From positions 3,721 to 49,587 of the forward strand of contig JAHFVD010000054.1 of NCBI GenBank assembly GCA_023264735.1: 45,867 nucleotides of DNA, written 5' to 3'. Origin of the DNA: Mycobacterium sp. (GTDB taxonomy: Bacteria; Actinomycetota; Actinomycetes; Mycobacteriales; Mycobacteriaceae). Position numbers and translations under genes: made by a program. The notes beneath the pieces were generated by a model. It saw only the letters and a list, made by a program, of their open reading frames with translations. It made no database searches and had not been told where the DNA came from. Shown one piece after another: positions 8,061 through 15,166 of this stretch (position 1 is its first letter; the number at the start of each line of letters is the position of its first letter).

Positions 8061-8124
8061 TTTTCCACGGGGTACAGAAGGGGTTATGATCGCGCTCACA
8101 GGAGAGTCTGTGACTAACTTCACT
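8061..8124 (+). promoter_or_regulatory. candidate promoter and CRP-like site for the 52-aa membrane protein
   Basis: A -10 like TATGAT is at 8085-8090, with TTTTCC at 8061-8066 as a weak -35 (18-bp spacer) that coincides with a DnaA-like TTTTCCACG. Downstream, TGTGA-CTAACT-TCACT at 8109-8124 matches the CRP half-site pattern TGTGA-N6-TCACA at 9 of 10 positions. Placement after the predicted transcription start would imply repression. Predicted by eye only. Confidence 0.4.
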
Positions 8125-8161
8125 GGGGGCGGTAGTTGAACATGCAGGTCAGGACGGTGTG

Positions 8162-8320
8162 ATGGCATCCCAGTCAGTCCGGGCGCAGTCCGGGTCCCAG
8201 CCGTCGCACAGGCATGTCTCGTCGGCGACCTGCAACCGCTCATACATGCTGGCCGCGCTGCGCGCCGGCATCATCGCCCTGGTCCTGCTGGGCATCCTCG
8301 CCGTCATCGTCTTGTTCTGA
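8162..8320 (+). CDS. 52-aa single-span membrane protein
   Basis: Start ATG 8162 (a GTG codon directly precedes it in frame). A polar Ser/Gln-rich N-terminus of about 28 residues is followed by one hydrophobic helix (LAALRAGIIALVLLGILAVI) ending at the C-terminus, so an N-in or tail-anchored topology is likely. An AGG-type ribosome binding region (GCAGGTCAGGA) lies upstream, and the intergenic region carries a plausible promoter. Short tail-anchored proteins of this kind are common in mycobacteria and often missed. No function can be named. Confidence 0.6.
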   Translation: MASQSVRAQSGSQPSHRHVSSATCNRSYMLAALRAGIIALVLLGILAVIVLF

Positions 8321-8467
8321 GCCTTCCGCAGGATTTAGCGGCGGTGCACCGAACCGATATCCGATTGGCACCCGTGTCGTCTTGCTGGCTCGCGCTACGT
8401 GGCGCATCCTGAATCGAACCGACCCGCAGTCGTGTCGCACTGACATACCGAGTGTCGCGGAGGCGAG

Positions 8468-9001
8468 ATGGAAAATGGTTCCGGGCGTGCGGTTGAAATC
8501 GCCCCCTTTCATTCTCGTGGCGCCCTGAAGGGCTTCGTCGTATCCGGCCGCTGGCCGAACTCGACGAAGGAGTGGGCACAACTTCTGATGGTCGCGGTGC
8601 GTGTTGCCTCACTGCCCGGACTGCTTTCCACCACAACCATTTTCGGTGTTCGGGAGGAACTACCCGACAAGCCGCAGCCAGGTACCGTCGGGCTGGTCCT
8701 GGCCGAGGGGCCCGTGGTTGGCGAATTCGCCGTTCCGCCAGGGCATTTCGCCGACAGGCAGCCACCGGCACTGTTGATGCTGCACCCGCCGTCCGAGACC
8801 ATGCCGTCGCTGCCGGAATGCTTGGGAGCCGCGTCGGGTTGCGTTCTGCTGCCAGGTATTCCACACCTGGGCCTGGAACACCGCGCCGCGTGGGTCGAGG
8901 CCGAGTCGGACGGCACGATCACCAGCATGGTGAGCCGAGTCGGCGTCGACCCGATCAGCCACCCCGATACCGCGATCCTGGCGATGCTGCTGGCCGCCTA
9001 G
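8468..9001 (+). CDS. conserved mycobacterial protein (Rv3847-type)
   Basis: A 177-aa protein from ATG 8468 with GGAGG 4 nt upstream. Length and position match M. tuberculosis Rv3847. It is soluble, with no signal peptide or membrane segment. Recognisable features are only a conserved-looking N-terminus (GALKGFVVSGRWPNSTKEW), a central hydrophobic stretch and a C-terminus ending in AILAMLLAA. I know no characterised domain and assign no function. It lies between the small membrane protein and the manganese riboswitch. Confidence 0.8.
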   Translation: MENGSGRAVEIAPFHSRGALKGFVVSGRWPNSTKEWAQLLMVAVRVASLPGLLSTTTIFGVREELPDKPQPGTVGLVLAEGPVVGEFAVPPGHFADRQPPALLMLHPPSETMPSLPECLGAASGCVLLPGIPHLGLEHRAAWVEAESDGTITSMVSRVGVDPISHPDTAILAMLLAA

Positions 9002-9114
9002 GCGGCTTTGAGGGCGCCCGAACTTTCTTGCGCGGTTCCCCAAATTTATTGCTGCTGTTGGGTTTTCGGCTGATACGAGTTGCGCGTACAGCGTGAGTGC
9101 CCGTAGAGTTGGCG

Positions 9115-9250
9115 CCAGCGAAGGGGAGTAGCCCCCAATCGGACAATCGACATACTGGCCTGGCGCGCATACCGCAGGGCCCGGTTGTCCGGCCGGCATC
9201 AGTGTCGGTGGGCGAGACCTTCGGCCGTAAGACCATTAGTGGTTGTCGGC
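9115..9250 (+). promoter_or_regulatory. yybP-ykoY manganese riboswitch
   Basis: The 5' arm has the family signature GCGAAGGGGAGTAGCC (from 9118) and the 3' arm has GGCGAGACCTTCGG (from 9211). Six bases of the closing P1 helix pair exactly: CGAAGG 9119-9124 with CCTTCG 9218-9223. An expression-platform hairpin follows (GGCCG, inner ACCA-TTAG-TGGT, CGGCC) at 9223-9251. yybP-ykoY aptamers bind Mn(II) and usually switch on manganese exporters, matching the GDT1-family gene that follows. Boundaries are approximate. Confidence 0.85.
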
Positions 9251-9302
9251 CGGAGGCATCTGCACCGCCCCTGACCACAGCCACCCGAACGAGGAGTTCC
9301 GG

Positions 9303-10103
9303 GTGCTCGCCGCGCTATTTCTGAGTTTCGCCGTCATCTTCGTCGCCGAATTGGGCGACAAGTCACAGCTGATGGCGATGACGTTCGCGCTGCGCCATCG
9401 CTGGTGGGTCGTGTTGAGCGGCATCACCGTCGCGACGACGGCGGTGCACCTGATCTCCGTCGCCGTCGGCCACTACCTCGGCGCCGCGCTACCCACCCAT
9501 CTCCTGGGCATCCTCGCCGGTGTGGCCTTCGTCCTGTTCGGGCTGTGGACACTGCGCGGGGACAAGCTGTCCGACGACGAGGCCACCCGGGCCCAGCGCA
9601 ACACCGCGCCTGCCTTCTTCGCCGTGACGTCTGCGTTCCTCCTGGCTGAGCTCGGCGACAAGACGATGCTCGCAACAATCACCCTGGCCGCCGACAACGA
9701 CTGGGTCGGCGTATGGATCGGGTCGACCATTGGCATGGTCGCCGCCGACGCGCTGGCCATCCTGGTCGGCGCCCTGGCCGGCAAGCACCTGCCGGAGCGG
9801 CTCATCCAGCTCGGCGCGGCGGCCCTATTCCTGGTGTTCGGCGTGTCCATGCTCCTCGAGGGGGCCTTCCCCGCGGCACCCGCCATTGCCACCATCGGAA
9901 TCGCGGTGGCTGTGGTCCTGTTGGCCGCGGCAGCGACTCGCGCACTGCCGGCGCGCCTGCGACCCGCCGTGCTCCGCACCGACGCCGCACAGATGTCTGA
10001 GGGCAGACCGCATTCCGGATCGGTGTCGTCGGGGGTCGGAACCGAGGGTGAGGTGGCGGATCGGGTGGCGGGAGCGCCGAACCCCCCTGGCGACTCGCCA
10101 TAA
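9303..10103 (+). CDS. TMEM165/GDT1 (UPF0016) family cation transporter, probable manganese exporter
   Basis: A 266-aa membrane protein. Start GTG 9303 is chosen because GAGGAG lies 6 nt upstream and the riboswitch then stays wholly untranslated; an upstream start at 9243 would translate through the riboswitch hairpin. Two copies of the family motif ExGDK(T/S) are visible, AELGDKSQ near residue 18 and AELGDKTM near residue 117, each opening a three-helix half. The polar C-terminal tail of about 50 residues looks unstructured. Relatives export Mn(II) or exchange Ca/Mn for H+. Position matches Rv3848. Confidence 0.9.
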   Translation: MLAALFLSFAVIFVAELGDKSQLMAMTFALRHRWWVVLSGITVATTAVHLISVAVGHYLGAALPTHLLGILAGVAFVLFGLWTLRGDKLSDDEATRAQRNTAPAFFAVTSAFLLAELGDKTMLATITLAADNDWVGVWIGSTIGMVAADALAILVGALAGKHLPERLIQLGAAALFLVFGVSMLLEGAFPAAPAIATIGIAVAVVLLAAAATRALPARLRPAVLRTDAAQMSEGRPHSGSVSSGVGTEGEVADRVAGAPNPPGDSP

Positions 10104-10156
10104 CCACACTTACAGCAAAGTAGATTTCAGCAACCGCGCTCGCTTCCCTCGGTTGC

Positions 10157-10324
10157 TCAGGGTACTCTCAGGTTCTTGAGCGAGCGATTATCGGTCACCT
10201 GCTGCGCCAGCAGGCCTTCCACCATGCGTTTCTTTGCCTCACTGTAGGCGCCGAGCAGGTACAGACCTGAGAAAATACCCGCACGAATGTTTGCCAGGCG
10301 CCCGAAAATGTCCGCGTGTGTCAA
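10157..10324 (-). CDS. candidate 55-aa small protein, divergent from espR
   Basis: The minus-strand frame opens right after an in-frame TAA at 10325-10327 and reads TTG, then 54 codons to TGA at 10157. The peptide is protein-like: THADIFGRLANIR, AGIFSGLYLLGAYSEAKKR, MVEGLLAQQVTDNRSLKNL. About 70% of codons end in G or C, lower than neighbouring genes but above the local non-coding background. TTG is the only upstream start and has no convincing ribosome binding site, so this may be a leaderless small gene or the 3' remnant of a lost gene. Family not recognised. Confidence 0.4.
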   Translation of the reverse strand: MTHADIFGRLANIRAGIFSGLYLLGAYSEAKKRMVEGLLAQQVTDNRSLKNLRVP

Positions 10325-10342
10325 TTATCCGGTAGTTTGCAC

Positions 10343-10371
10343 TTGGTTGTCGGCGGATGTGTCGCTACGAT
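10343..10371 (+). promoter_or_regulatory. candidate espR promoter
   Basis: TTGGTT (10343-10348) and TACGAT (10366-10371) are separated by 17 bp, close to a SigA-type promoter, giving a leader of about 50 nt before espR. By-eye prediction. Confidence 0.4.
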
Positions 10372-10427
10372 GATCAGCAAATAAGCCAACGGAAATGACC
10401 GCTCTTCTGCATGTGGAGGTCAAAAAG

Positions 10428-10826
10428 ATGAGCACGACGTTCTCGGCCCGACTGAATCGCCTGTTCGACACGGTGTATCCCCCCGGCCGGGGTCCTCATA
10501 CCTCTGCCGAAGTGATCGCCGCACTGAAGTCTGAAGGCATCACGATGTCCGCTCCGTACCTGTCGCAGCTGCGCTCAGGCAACCGGACCAACCCGTCGTC
10601 CACCACGATGACGGCGCTTGCCAACTTCTTCCGGATCAAGCCGCAGTACTTCACCGACGATGAGTACTACGAGAAGCTCGACAAGGAGTTGACCTGGTTG
10701 GCCAACATGCGCGACGAGGGCGTGCGGCGCATTGCCGCACGGACCGTCGGGCTGTCCCCGGAGGCCCAGCAGGACATCGTGTCCAAGGTCGACGAGCTGC
10801 GTCGTCGGGAACACCTCGACGATTAG
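10428..10826 (+). CDS. espR: nucleoid-associated transcriptional regulator EspR
   Basis: A 132-aa helix-turn-helix protein, same length as M. tuberculosis EspR (Rv3849). The start is ATG 10428 (MSTTFSARLNRLFDTVYPPG) with GGAGG upstream; the in-frame ATG at 10395 is rejected for lack of a ribosome binding site and family match. The HTH lies in the first 70 residues (SAEVIAALKSEGITMSAPYL then QLRSGNRTNP), and the C-terminal dimerisation helices hold FTDDEYYEKLDKELTW. EspR binds many chromosomal sites as dimers of dimers and controls espACD and cell-wall genes. It is convergent with the DUF6545-like gene. Confidence 0.96.
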   Translation: MSTTFSARLNRLFDTVYPPGRGPHTSAEVIAALKSEGITMSAPYLSQLRSGNRTNPSSTTMTALANFFRIKPQYFTDDEYYEKLDKELTWLANMRDEGVRRIAARTVGLSPEAQQDIVSKVDELRRREHLDD

Positions 10827-10833
10827 CCCGTCG

Positions 10834-10848
10834 CTCCTGTCACAGGAG
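10834..10848. terminator. short hairpin between espR and the convergent membrane-protein gene
   Basis: CTCCTG-TCA-CAGGAG forms a 6-bp stem with a 3-nt loop, 8 bp after the espR stop and 23 bp beyond the convergent stop. There is no T-run, so it would be an intrinsic-like mycobacterial terminator at best. Confidence 0.35.
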
Positions 10849-10870
10849 TTGCGGCAACGTTAGATTCCGG

Positions 10871-12010
10871 TCAACGCGGAGCGGCTTGGCTTTCGAGCGT
10901 CCGGTACTGACGGGCGATCTCAAGGATCCATTCCCGATCCGAGTAGCGTTCGGGCTGCCCAAGCCAGCCCATGCCGGGGAACTGTCCCTGCCCCGCCGGA
11001 CGCGCCACCCGCGGGGTGCGTCGTCCGGCGTGGATCCACGTGGCGATCGCAAGAGCCTGTGCGTCGGGGCTGACCGCTGCGCGATCGGTGTCGGTCAATA
11101 CCTCCACCCCCGCGCGCTCCGGCTTCGCGGCCGCCAGATGCTCGGCCATCGTGGCTTCCAGGTACAGAGCGTCGGAGATCAGTGACAATCGCTCGGCAAC
11201 CCTGAAAATCAGTGGGCCGCGCGGCCGTTCGCCGATCCCGACGTCAGGCTGACGCCGCTCCAGTTCGGTCAGCAGTGGGTCGATGAGGCGCAATTCACGT
11301 CGCCCACCAAACCAGTCCTCGATCGCGGGCAGCAGGGATCCCGCCGCGACGATCGCCATCGCGGCGCCCAACAGGGTCGCCGCGGTCCCCACGCCCACCA
11401 GATGCGAGGTGCCCACGGCCCGGATGAGGAAGAAAGCGGTGGCCGCCACCAGCAGGGCGATACCGACGGTGAAGACGAACAGGGCCCGGCCGCGGCGCGT
11501 CCGGTTCGAGTGCCGCATACCGGCCCACAACACCAGCGTGAAGGCGAGCATCACGTAGAGCAGCGGCAGCAGCCATGGCAGCGAGGTGTTGGCCGATCCG
11601 AGATTGTGGCGCAGGTACTCCTGCGGCGACATCTCCGGCTGCTGACCGGACAAGAAGAACAGCACCAGCGTGGCGACACTGATCGCACCGGCCACCGCGT
11701 ACTGCGCCACCGCGATCCGGCGGATGACGGCGGGACTGCGAGTCGACGCGACGCTGGTGATCATCACGCAGCTGCCCGCCGCACACCAGACCAGAGCCAC
11801 CTGACTCAGGCCGATCGAGATGTTCGACCAGTGCAGGATGCTGTCGATCAGCAGCGTCAGCGGTGGCCAGTTCAAGGCGGCAACCAGGGCCAGGCTGCCA
11901 AGAGCCACGATCATCGCCGAGCTGACCACCGACTGCTTGTTGACCAACGCCCACCCGATGCGCAGGCCGGTGGCCATTCCCAGCAGACCGGCGATCACCC
12001 AGACGATCAA
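10871..12010 (-). CDS. multi-span membrane protein, DUF6545/MAB_1171c-like
   Basis: A 379-aa protein. The start is TTG 12010 because it overlaps the upstream stop as TTGA and has GGAGAGG at the right distance; the longer in-frame reading to 12334 merely shadows the metallopeptidase gene. Roughly seven hydrophobic helices occupy residues 1-230 (for example VWVIAGLLGMATGLRIGW and AVAGAISVATLVLFFLSG). The soluble C-terminal part (from about 240) contains WFGGRRELRLIDPLLTELER and ends EWILEIARQYRTLESQAAPR. This architecture resembles the MAB_1171c family of putative transporters, often next to ImmA/IrrE-like genes. Role unknown. Confidence 0.75.
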   Translation of the reverse strand: MIVWVIAGLLGMATGLRIGWALVNKQSVVSSAMIVALGSLALVAALNWPPLTLLIDSILHWSNISIGLSQVALVWCAAGSCVMITSVASTRSPAVIRRIAVAQYAVAGAISVATLVLFFLSGQQPEMSPQEYLRHNLGSANTSLPWLLPLLYVMLAFTLVLWAGMRHSNRTRRGRALFVFTVGIALLVAATAFFLIRAVGTSHLVGVGTAATLLGAAMAIVAAGSLLPAIEDWFGGRRELRLIDPLLTELERRQPDVGIGERPRGPLIFRVAERLSLISDALYLEATMAEHLAAAKPERAGVEVLTDTDRAAVSPDAQALAIATWIHAGRRTPRVARPAGQGQFPGMGWLGQPERYSDREWILEIARQYRTLESQAAPR

Positions 12011-12498
12011 CCAAACGCCTCTCCGAGGCGAACTTGCACGATCGAAGACCGGTCCGACGGCGACCGGCCCAGCCGGTACAAGAGCAGCGCCGCGAAATCC
12101 TCGGCTTCCTGCTCGACGTCCTCGCCCCCGGGACCCATACATCCGGTGCGCTGGTTGAGCATGTAGCCGATGAGGTCGTCGCTGGCGAGCTCCGCCACAT
12201 CGCGGGCGGCCTCGGTGACCGGGATCCCGTAGTGCCCGAGGACGAGGTGACCTAGCTCGTGGGCCAAGGTGCGGTCCCAGGTGGGCAGACCGTGCTGAAT
12301 CAGGAAGACGTCGTGGTCGGCGTATTGACGCCACTGACCGCAGACCCCGGCCGGCAGGTCGGCCATGGTGACTTCGATGAGACGGTCACGGTCCTCGCTG
12401 ACGGCAGCAACCAAACGGGTCAGTGAGATTTCACCGTGGCGGGGCGCAAGGTCCAAGACGTCGTTGACTGCCGTGGTGACGCGGCGATTGGCCGACAC
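12007..12498 (-). CDS. ImmA/IrrE-like metallopeptidase
   Basis: A 163-aa soluble protein from GTG 12498 with a G-rich ribosome binding site (GGGGGATGAG). The zinc-peptidase motif HELGH is at residues 80-84 (RTLAHELGHLVLGHYG), and the acidic helix DVEQEAEDFAALLL downstream would supply the third ligand Glu. ImmA/IrrE-type enzymes cleave repressor or anti-sigma proteins and relieve repression after stress. Here no XRE partner is fused or adjacent except EspR, which converges on the module. The gene is translationally coupled to the downstream membrane protein. Confidence 0.82.
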   Translation of the reverse strand: MSANRRVTTAVNDVLDLAPRHGEISLTRLVAAVSEDRDRLIEVTMADLPAGVCGQWRQYADHDVFLIQHGLPTWDRTLAHELGHLVLGHYGIPVTEAARDVAELASDDLIGYMLNQRTGCMGPGGEDVEQEAEDFAALLLYRLGRSPSDRSSIVQVRLGEAFG

Positions 12499-12546
12499 CT
12501 CATCCCCCTTCTCCGTCGGCGACTGGGCTGCGATGCGCGGTCCGCG

Positions 12547-13632
12547 TCACTGCATGAACCGGGCGGTCCCCGCAGTCCGCACGACATGTCCGGCTTTTGC
12601 TTGGCGATACCCGACGACGCCTCCGAGTGCGGTGAGGGCGAGTATTCCGGCGAAACCCGGCAGGGCCAGCGCCGCGACCTCGCCCATCTTGGCCTCTTGG
12701 AGGTACCTGGGATAGCCAACCCTAGTCGACGACGGCATTTCTGTACCCGCTCCGGCCGACGTGGCGGGAGGACGTTCGCGGGTCGTCGTCGATTCCCGAC
12801 CGGGACCCGTCCGTGGGCCGGGCTCCGCACCCGGGCCGATCGGGCGCATCGGCGGTGGGAATGCCGGTCCAAGTCCGATCAACGGCGGCATCGTGATCGG
12901 CGGCGGTTCCAGGCTGGAGGGCCCGACCGTCCCATGCTCGGCACTGACGACAGCCGGCTCCCCGGGCTGCGCCGGTTCACCGGGTGGAATCGTCCGCGGC
13001 CGCAGATCGATGCGGCCGCCACCGCCACCGCCACCGCCACCGACGGCCTCGGGCGCCTGGCCGATCCCCAGACTCGGCGGGCGAGCCACCCCGACACCGT
13101 CACCAACTTCGGCCCGCGGCCAGTGCAACGGCGGGAACGGCGGCAGTGGCGGCAGTGGCGGCAGTGGCGGCAGCACGATCGGCGGGAAGTGCGGGAAGTG
13201 TGGGAACGGCCAACCCGAATGTGGCCCATCAGAATCCGGCCAGCCGTGATGTGGCCACCCGTGATAGCCCGGCATCCCGGGATGTGACCAGTCGTGATGA
13301 CCGGGCAGCCCGGGCTGCCAGTGGCCGTCGGGAAGCCCACGATGACGGCGCGAATCAGCCACAACTCCACCGTCCGGTCGCGTCGTACTCGGTTTGGTAT
13401 CCGTGCCGCGGGGCTTTCGCGGGCCACCGGGTCGATGCGCACCCGGGCGCCCACCGGGGCGCGCATCGTTGATGTCGGATGGACCGTCGGTGTCCGGCCC
13501 GCCATGGCTGTTACCAACTGTGCCGGGGTCGGCGGCGGCCACCGGCGCCCCGAACATGCCCGTACCACCGCAGAGCAAACCGCAGGCGATCACCCAGCTA
13601 ATCGCTGCGGCCTTCATCGGCGAGCGGACCAC
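12547..13632 (-). CDS. exported Pro/Gly/His-rich protein with C-terminal membrane anchor
   Basis: A 361-aa protein, start GTG 13632 with GAGGAAC upstream (ATG 13617 is the alternative). A signal peptide spans about 1-34 (ISWVIACGLLCGGTGMFG, then PVAAADP). The middle is low-complexity: HGWPHHGWP-type His/Trp/Pro repeats, a PPLPPLPPLPPFPPL tract and a run of ten Gly. A hydrophobic C-terminal helix (ALALPGFAGILALTALGGVV) followed by RQAK would anchor it to the membrane, leaving the repeat region outside. No enzyme domain is seen. It is 48 bp upstream of the metallopeptidase gene in the same direction, so a three-gene unit is possible. Confidence 0.75.
   Translation of the reverse strand: MVRSPMKAAAISWVIACGLLCGGTGMFGAPVAAADPGTVGNSHGGPDTDGPSDINDARPGGRPGAHRPGGPRKPRGTDTKPSTTRPDGGVVADSRRHRGLPDGHWQPGLPGHHDWSHPGMPGYHGWPHHGWPDSDGPHSGWPFPHFPHFPPIVLPPLPPLPPLPPFPPLHWPRAEVGDGVGVARPPSLGIGQAPEAVGGGGGGGGGRIDLRPRTIPPGEPAQPGEPAVVSAEHGTVGPSSLEPPPITMPPLIGLGPAFPPPMRPIGPGAEPGPRTGPGRESTTTRERPPATSAGAGTEMPSSTRVGYPRYLQEAKMGEVAALALPGFAGILALTALGGVVGYRQAKAGHVVRTAGTARFMQ
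13016..13039. repeat. four copies of a 6-bp repeat (CCGCCA)
   Basis: Perfect tandem hexamers inside the exported Pro/Gly-rich gene, encoding on the minus strand part of its polyglycine run. Likely to vary in copy number between strains. Confidence 0.8.
13139..13174. repeat. four tandem 9-bp repeats
   Basis: Units of GGCGGCAGT (last ends in C) encode LPP on the minus strand, making the PPLPPLPPLPP tract of the exported protein. A candidate length-variable locus. Confidence 0.8.
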
Positions 13633-13802
13633 GACGTTCCTCGAGTTAGCGGCGCAGGTGGCGCCGCGTCGGACGGTTCGCAGATCATTGTGGCATATCC
13701 GCAGGTCGTGATAGGCCCCCTTGGGCCGGGCGATAGGGTTAGCTGACCCGGTCGCGAGCGCGCCTCGCCGATCGCCGACGACCTACTCGGGAGGCATCAG
13801 GA

Positions 13803-14456
13803 ATGGGCCTGTTCAAGCGCAAAAGCCGTGCGACGCGCCGCGCGGAAGCTCGGGCGATCAAGGCCCGTGCCAAGGCCGACGCCAAGCATTCGGCCCGCAA
13901 TGAGCTCCGCCGCATCAAGTCCGCCGAGCGCTCCGAGAACAAGGCGATCAAGGCCCAGCTGAAGGTCGCGCGCGACGCCGACCGAACCGCGGTCAAAGTT
14001 GCCGAAGCGCAACTTAAGGCGGCCCGCGAGGGCAAACTCCTGTCCCCCACCCGGATACGGCGTGCCCTGACGGTGTCGCGGCTGCTGGCCCCGGTCGTGG
14101 TACCCGTCGTCTACCGCGCCGCCATCGCGGCGCGAGGCGCAATCGACGAGCGCCGCGCCGATCGTCTGGGCGTGCCACTGAGCCAGCTCGGTCAGTTCTC
14201 CGGGGTCGGCGGGCAGCTGTCGGCGCGCGTCGCCGGCGCTGAGAACTCACTACGGCAAGTCGCCGAGAAGAAGCCCAAAGATGCCGAGACCAAACAATTC
14301 GTCGCCGCGATGACCGAACGGCTGAGCGCACTCTCGGCGGCCGTCACCGCCGCGGAGAACATGCCGGGGCCGCGGCGCCGGGACGCTCATGCCGCGATCG
14401 CCGGGCAGCTCGACGGTATCGACGCCGACCTGATGGCGCGCCTCGGCGTGCTGTGA
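13803..14456 (+). CDS. Rv3850-type protein (DUF6474), basic coiled-coil N-terminus
   Basis: A 217-aa protein (M. tuberculosis Rv3850 is 218 aa) from ATG 13803 with GGGAGG upstream. The first 80 residues are strongly basic, helical and Ala/Lys/Arg-rich (MGLFKRKSRATRRAEARAIK), fitting a coiled coil or nucleic-acid binding region. A hydrophobic segment (LLAPVVVPVVYRAAIAARGA, about 97-116) could associate with the membrane. The C-terminal half is helical. It belongs to the same cluster as hns, as in M. tuberculosis, but its job is unknown. Its TGA overlaps the ATG of the ycnI gene. Confidence 0.85.
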   Translation: MGLFKRKSRATRRAEARAIKARAKADAKHSARNELRRIKSAERSENKAIKAQLKVARDADRTAVKVAEAQLKAAREGKLLSPTRIRRALTVSRLLAPVVVPVVYRAAIAARGAIDERRADRLGVPLSQLGQFSGVGGQLSARVAGAENSLRQVAEKKPKDAETKQFVAAMTERLSALSAAVTAAENMPGPRRRDAHAAIAGQLDGIDADLMARLGVL

Positions 14457-15166
14457 TGACCACCCGTCGGCTCACGACGCGCGCGCTCAAGGCGGCCGCG
14501 CTCACCGCTTCCCTCATGCTGGGTTCCTGGTTAACTGCCGCGACGGCTGGCGCCCACGTCCATGTCGACGCCGACCACCCGGTACGCGGCGACTACGCAG
14601 TGGTCACTTTCCAGGTGCCCAATGAATCTGAAAAAGGCGCTCCCACAACGAAAGTCACCATCTCACTGCCGAATGTCGCGTCGGTCAGCACCGATGTGAT
14701 GGCGGGGTGGTCTGCTGAGCTGGATCGCGATGGCACCTCCGGCACGTACCGATCGGTCACGTTCACCGCGTCTCCCAACGCGGTTATCGGGGTGGGCCAG
14801 TTCGAGTTGTTCCCGATCTCGATCAAATTGCCGGATGCCGATTCGGCGACGTTCCCGGTGGTGCAGACCTACGCCGACGGCACCGTCGTGCATTGGGATC
14901 AGCCGCCGCTGCCCAATGGCGAAGAGCCCGACTACCCCGCGCCGGTTTTGGCGTTGACGTCCGGCCCGCCGGCTCTCAAAGAACGCCACGCGACACCTGC
15001 GGCCCCGGCCCCCACCACGGCTCCTGCGATGAGTGCCGCGCCGCCTTCGGGTGAGCATGCCGAACCCAAAGCCGGCCCCGACAACACCGCCCGCGCCCTG
15101 GCCGGCGGTGCGCTGCTGGTAGCCGCAATCGGCGTCGGTGTCGCGGTGGCCCGCCGACGGACTTGA
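14456..15166 (+). CDS. ycnI: YcnI-family copper-binding protein (DUF1775)
   Basis: A 236-aa exported protein from ATG 14456 (TGATG overlap; GTG 14453 is in frame too). The signal peptide ends ...TATAGA before HVHVDADHPVRGDY, so the mature N-terminus would be His, as in YcnI where this His with a Glu and a Trp forms the Cu(II) site. The YcnI fold is supported by VTFQVPNESEKGAPTTKVT and YADGTVVHWDQPPLPNGEEP. A Pro/Ala linker and a C-terminal membrane helix (AGGALLVAAIGVGVAVARR) anchor it outside the cell. It overlaps copC by 4 nt. Confidence 0.88.
   Translation: MTTRRLTTRALKAAALTASLMLGSWLTAATAGAHVHVDADHPVRGDYAVVTFQVPNESEKGAPTTKVTISLPNVASVSTDVMAGWSAELDRDGTSGTYRSVTFTASPNAVIGVGQFELFPISIKLPDADSATFPVVQTYADGTVVHWDQPPLPNGEEPDYPAPVLALTSGPPALKERHATPAAPAPTTAPAMSAAPPSGEHAEPKAGPDNTARALAGGALLVAAIGVGVAVARRRT

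Larger units (their letters stand above)
7643..8161. other. 519-bp intergenic region with DnaA-type boxes and a promoter
   Basis: No gene with coding character is seen. It contains four DnaA-box-like sites within 7760-7859, a further partial box at 8061-8069, a candidate -10 element and a CRP-like palindrome (listed separately). Composition is AT-richer than the flanking genes from about 7990 to 8120. Confidence 0.6.
10104..10427. other. intergenic region upstream of espR
   Basis: This 324-bp region holds a minus-strand small ORF (10157-10324) and a candidate espR promoter (10343-10371), listed separately. In M. tuberculosis the espR upstream region is long and carries EspR binding sites; none can be identified by eye here. 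Confidence 0.5.

Noticed and set aside
12011..12334. N-terminal extension of the DUF6545-like protein
   Set aside because: The extra 108 residues are Arg-rich and mirror the metallopeptidase gene in another frame; the TTGA overlap with a good ribosome binding site at 12010 fits better.
13016..13174. CRISPR array
   Set aside because: The repeats are 6 and 9 bp with no spacers and encode Gly and Pro tracts of an exported protein.
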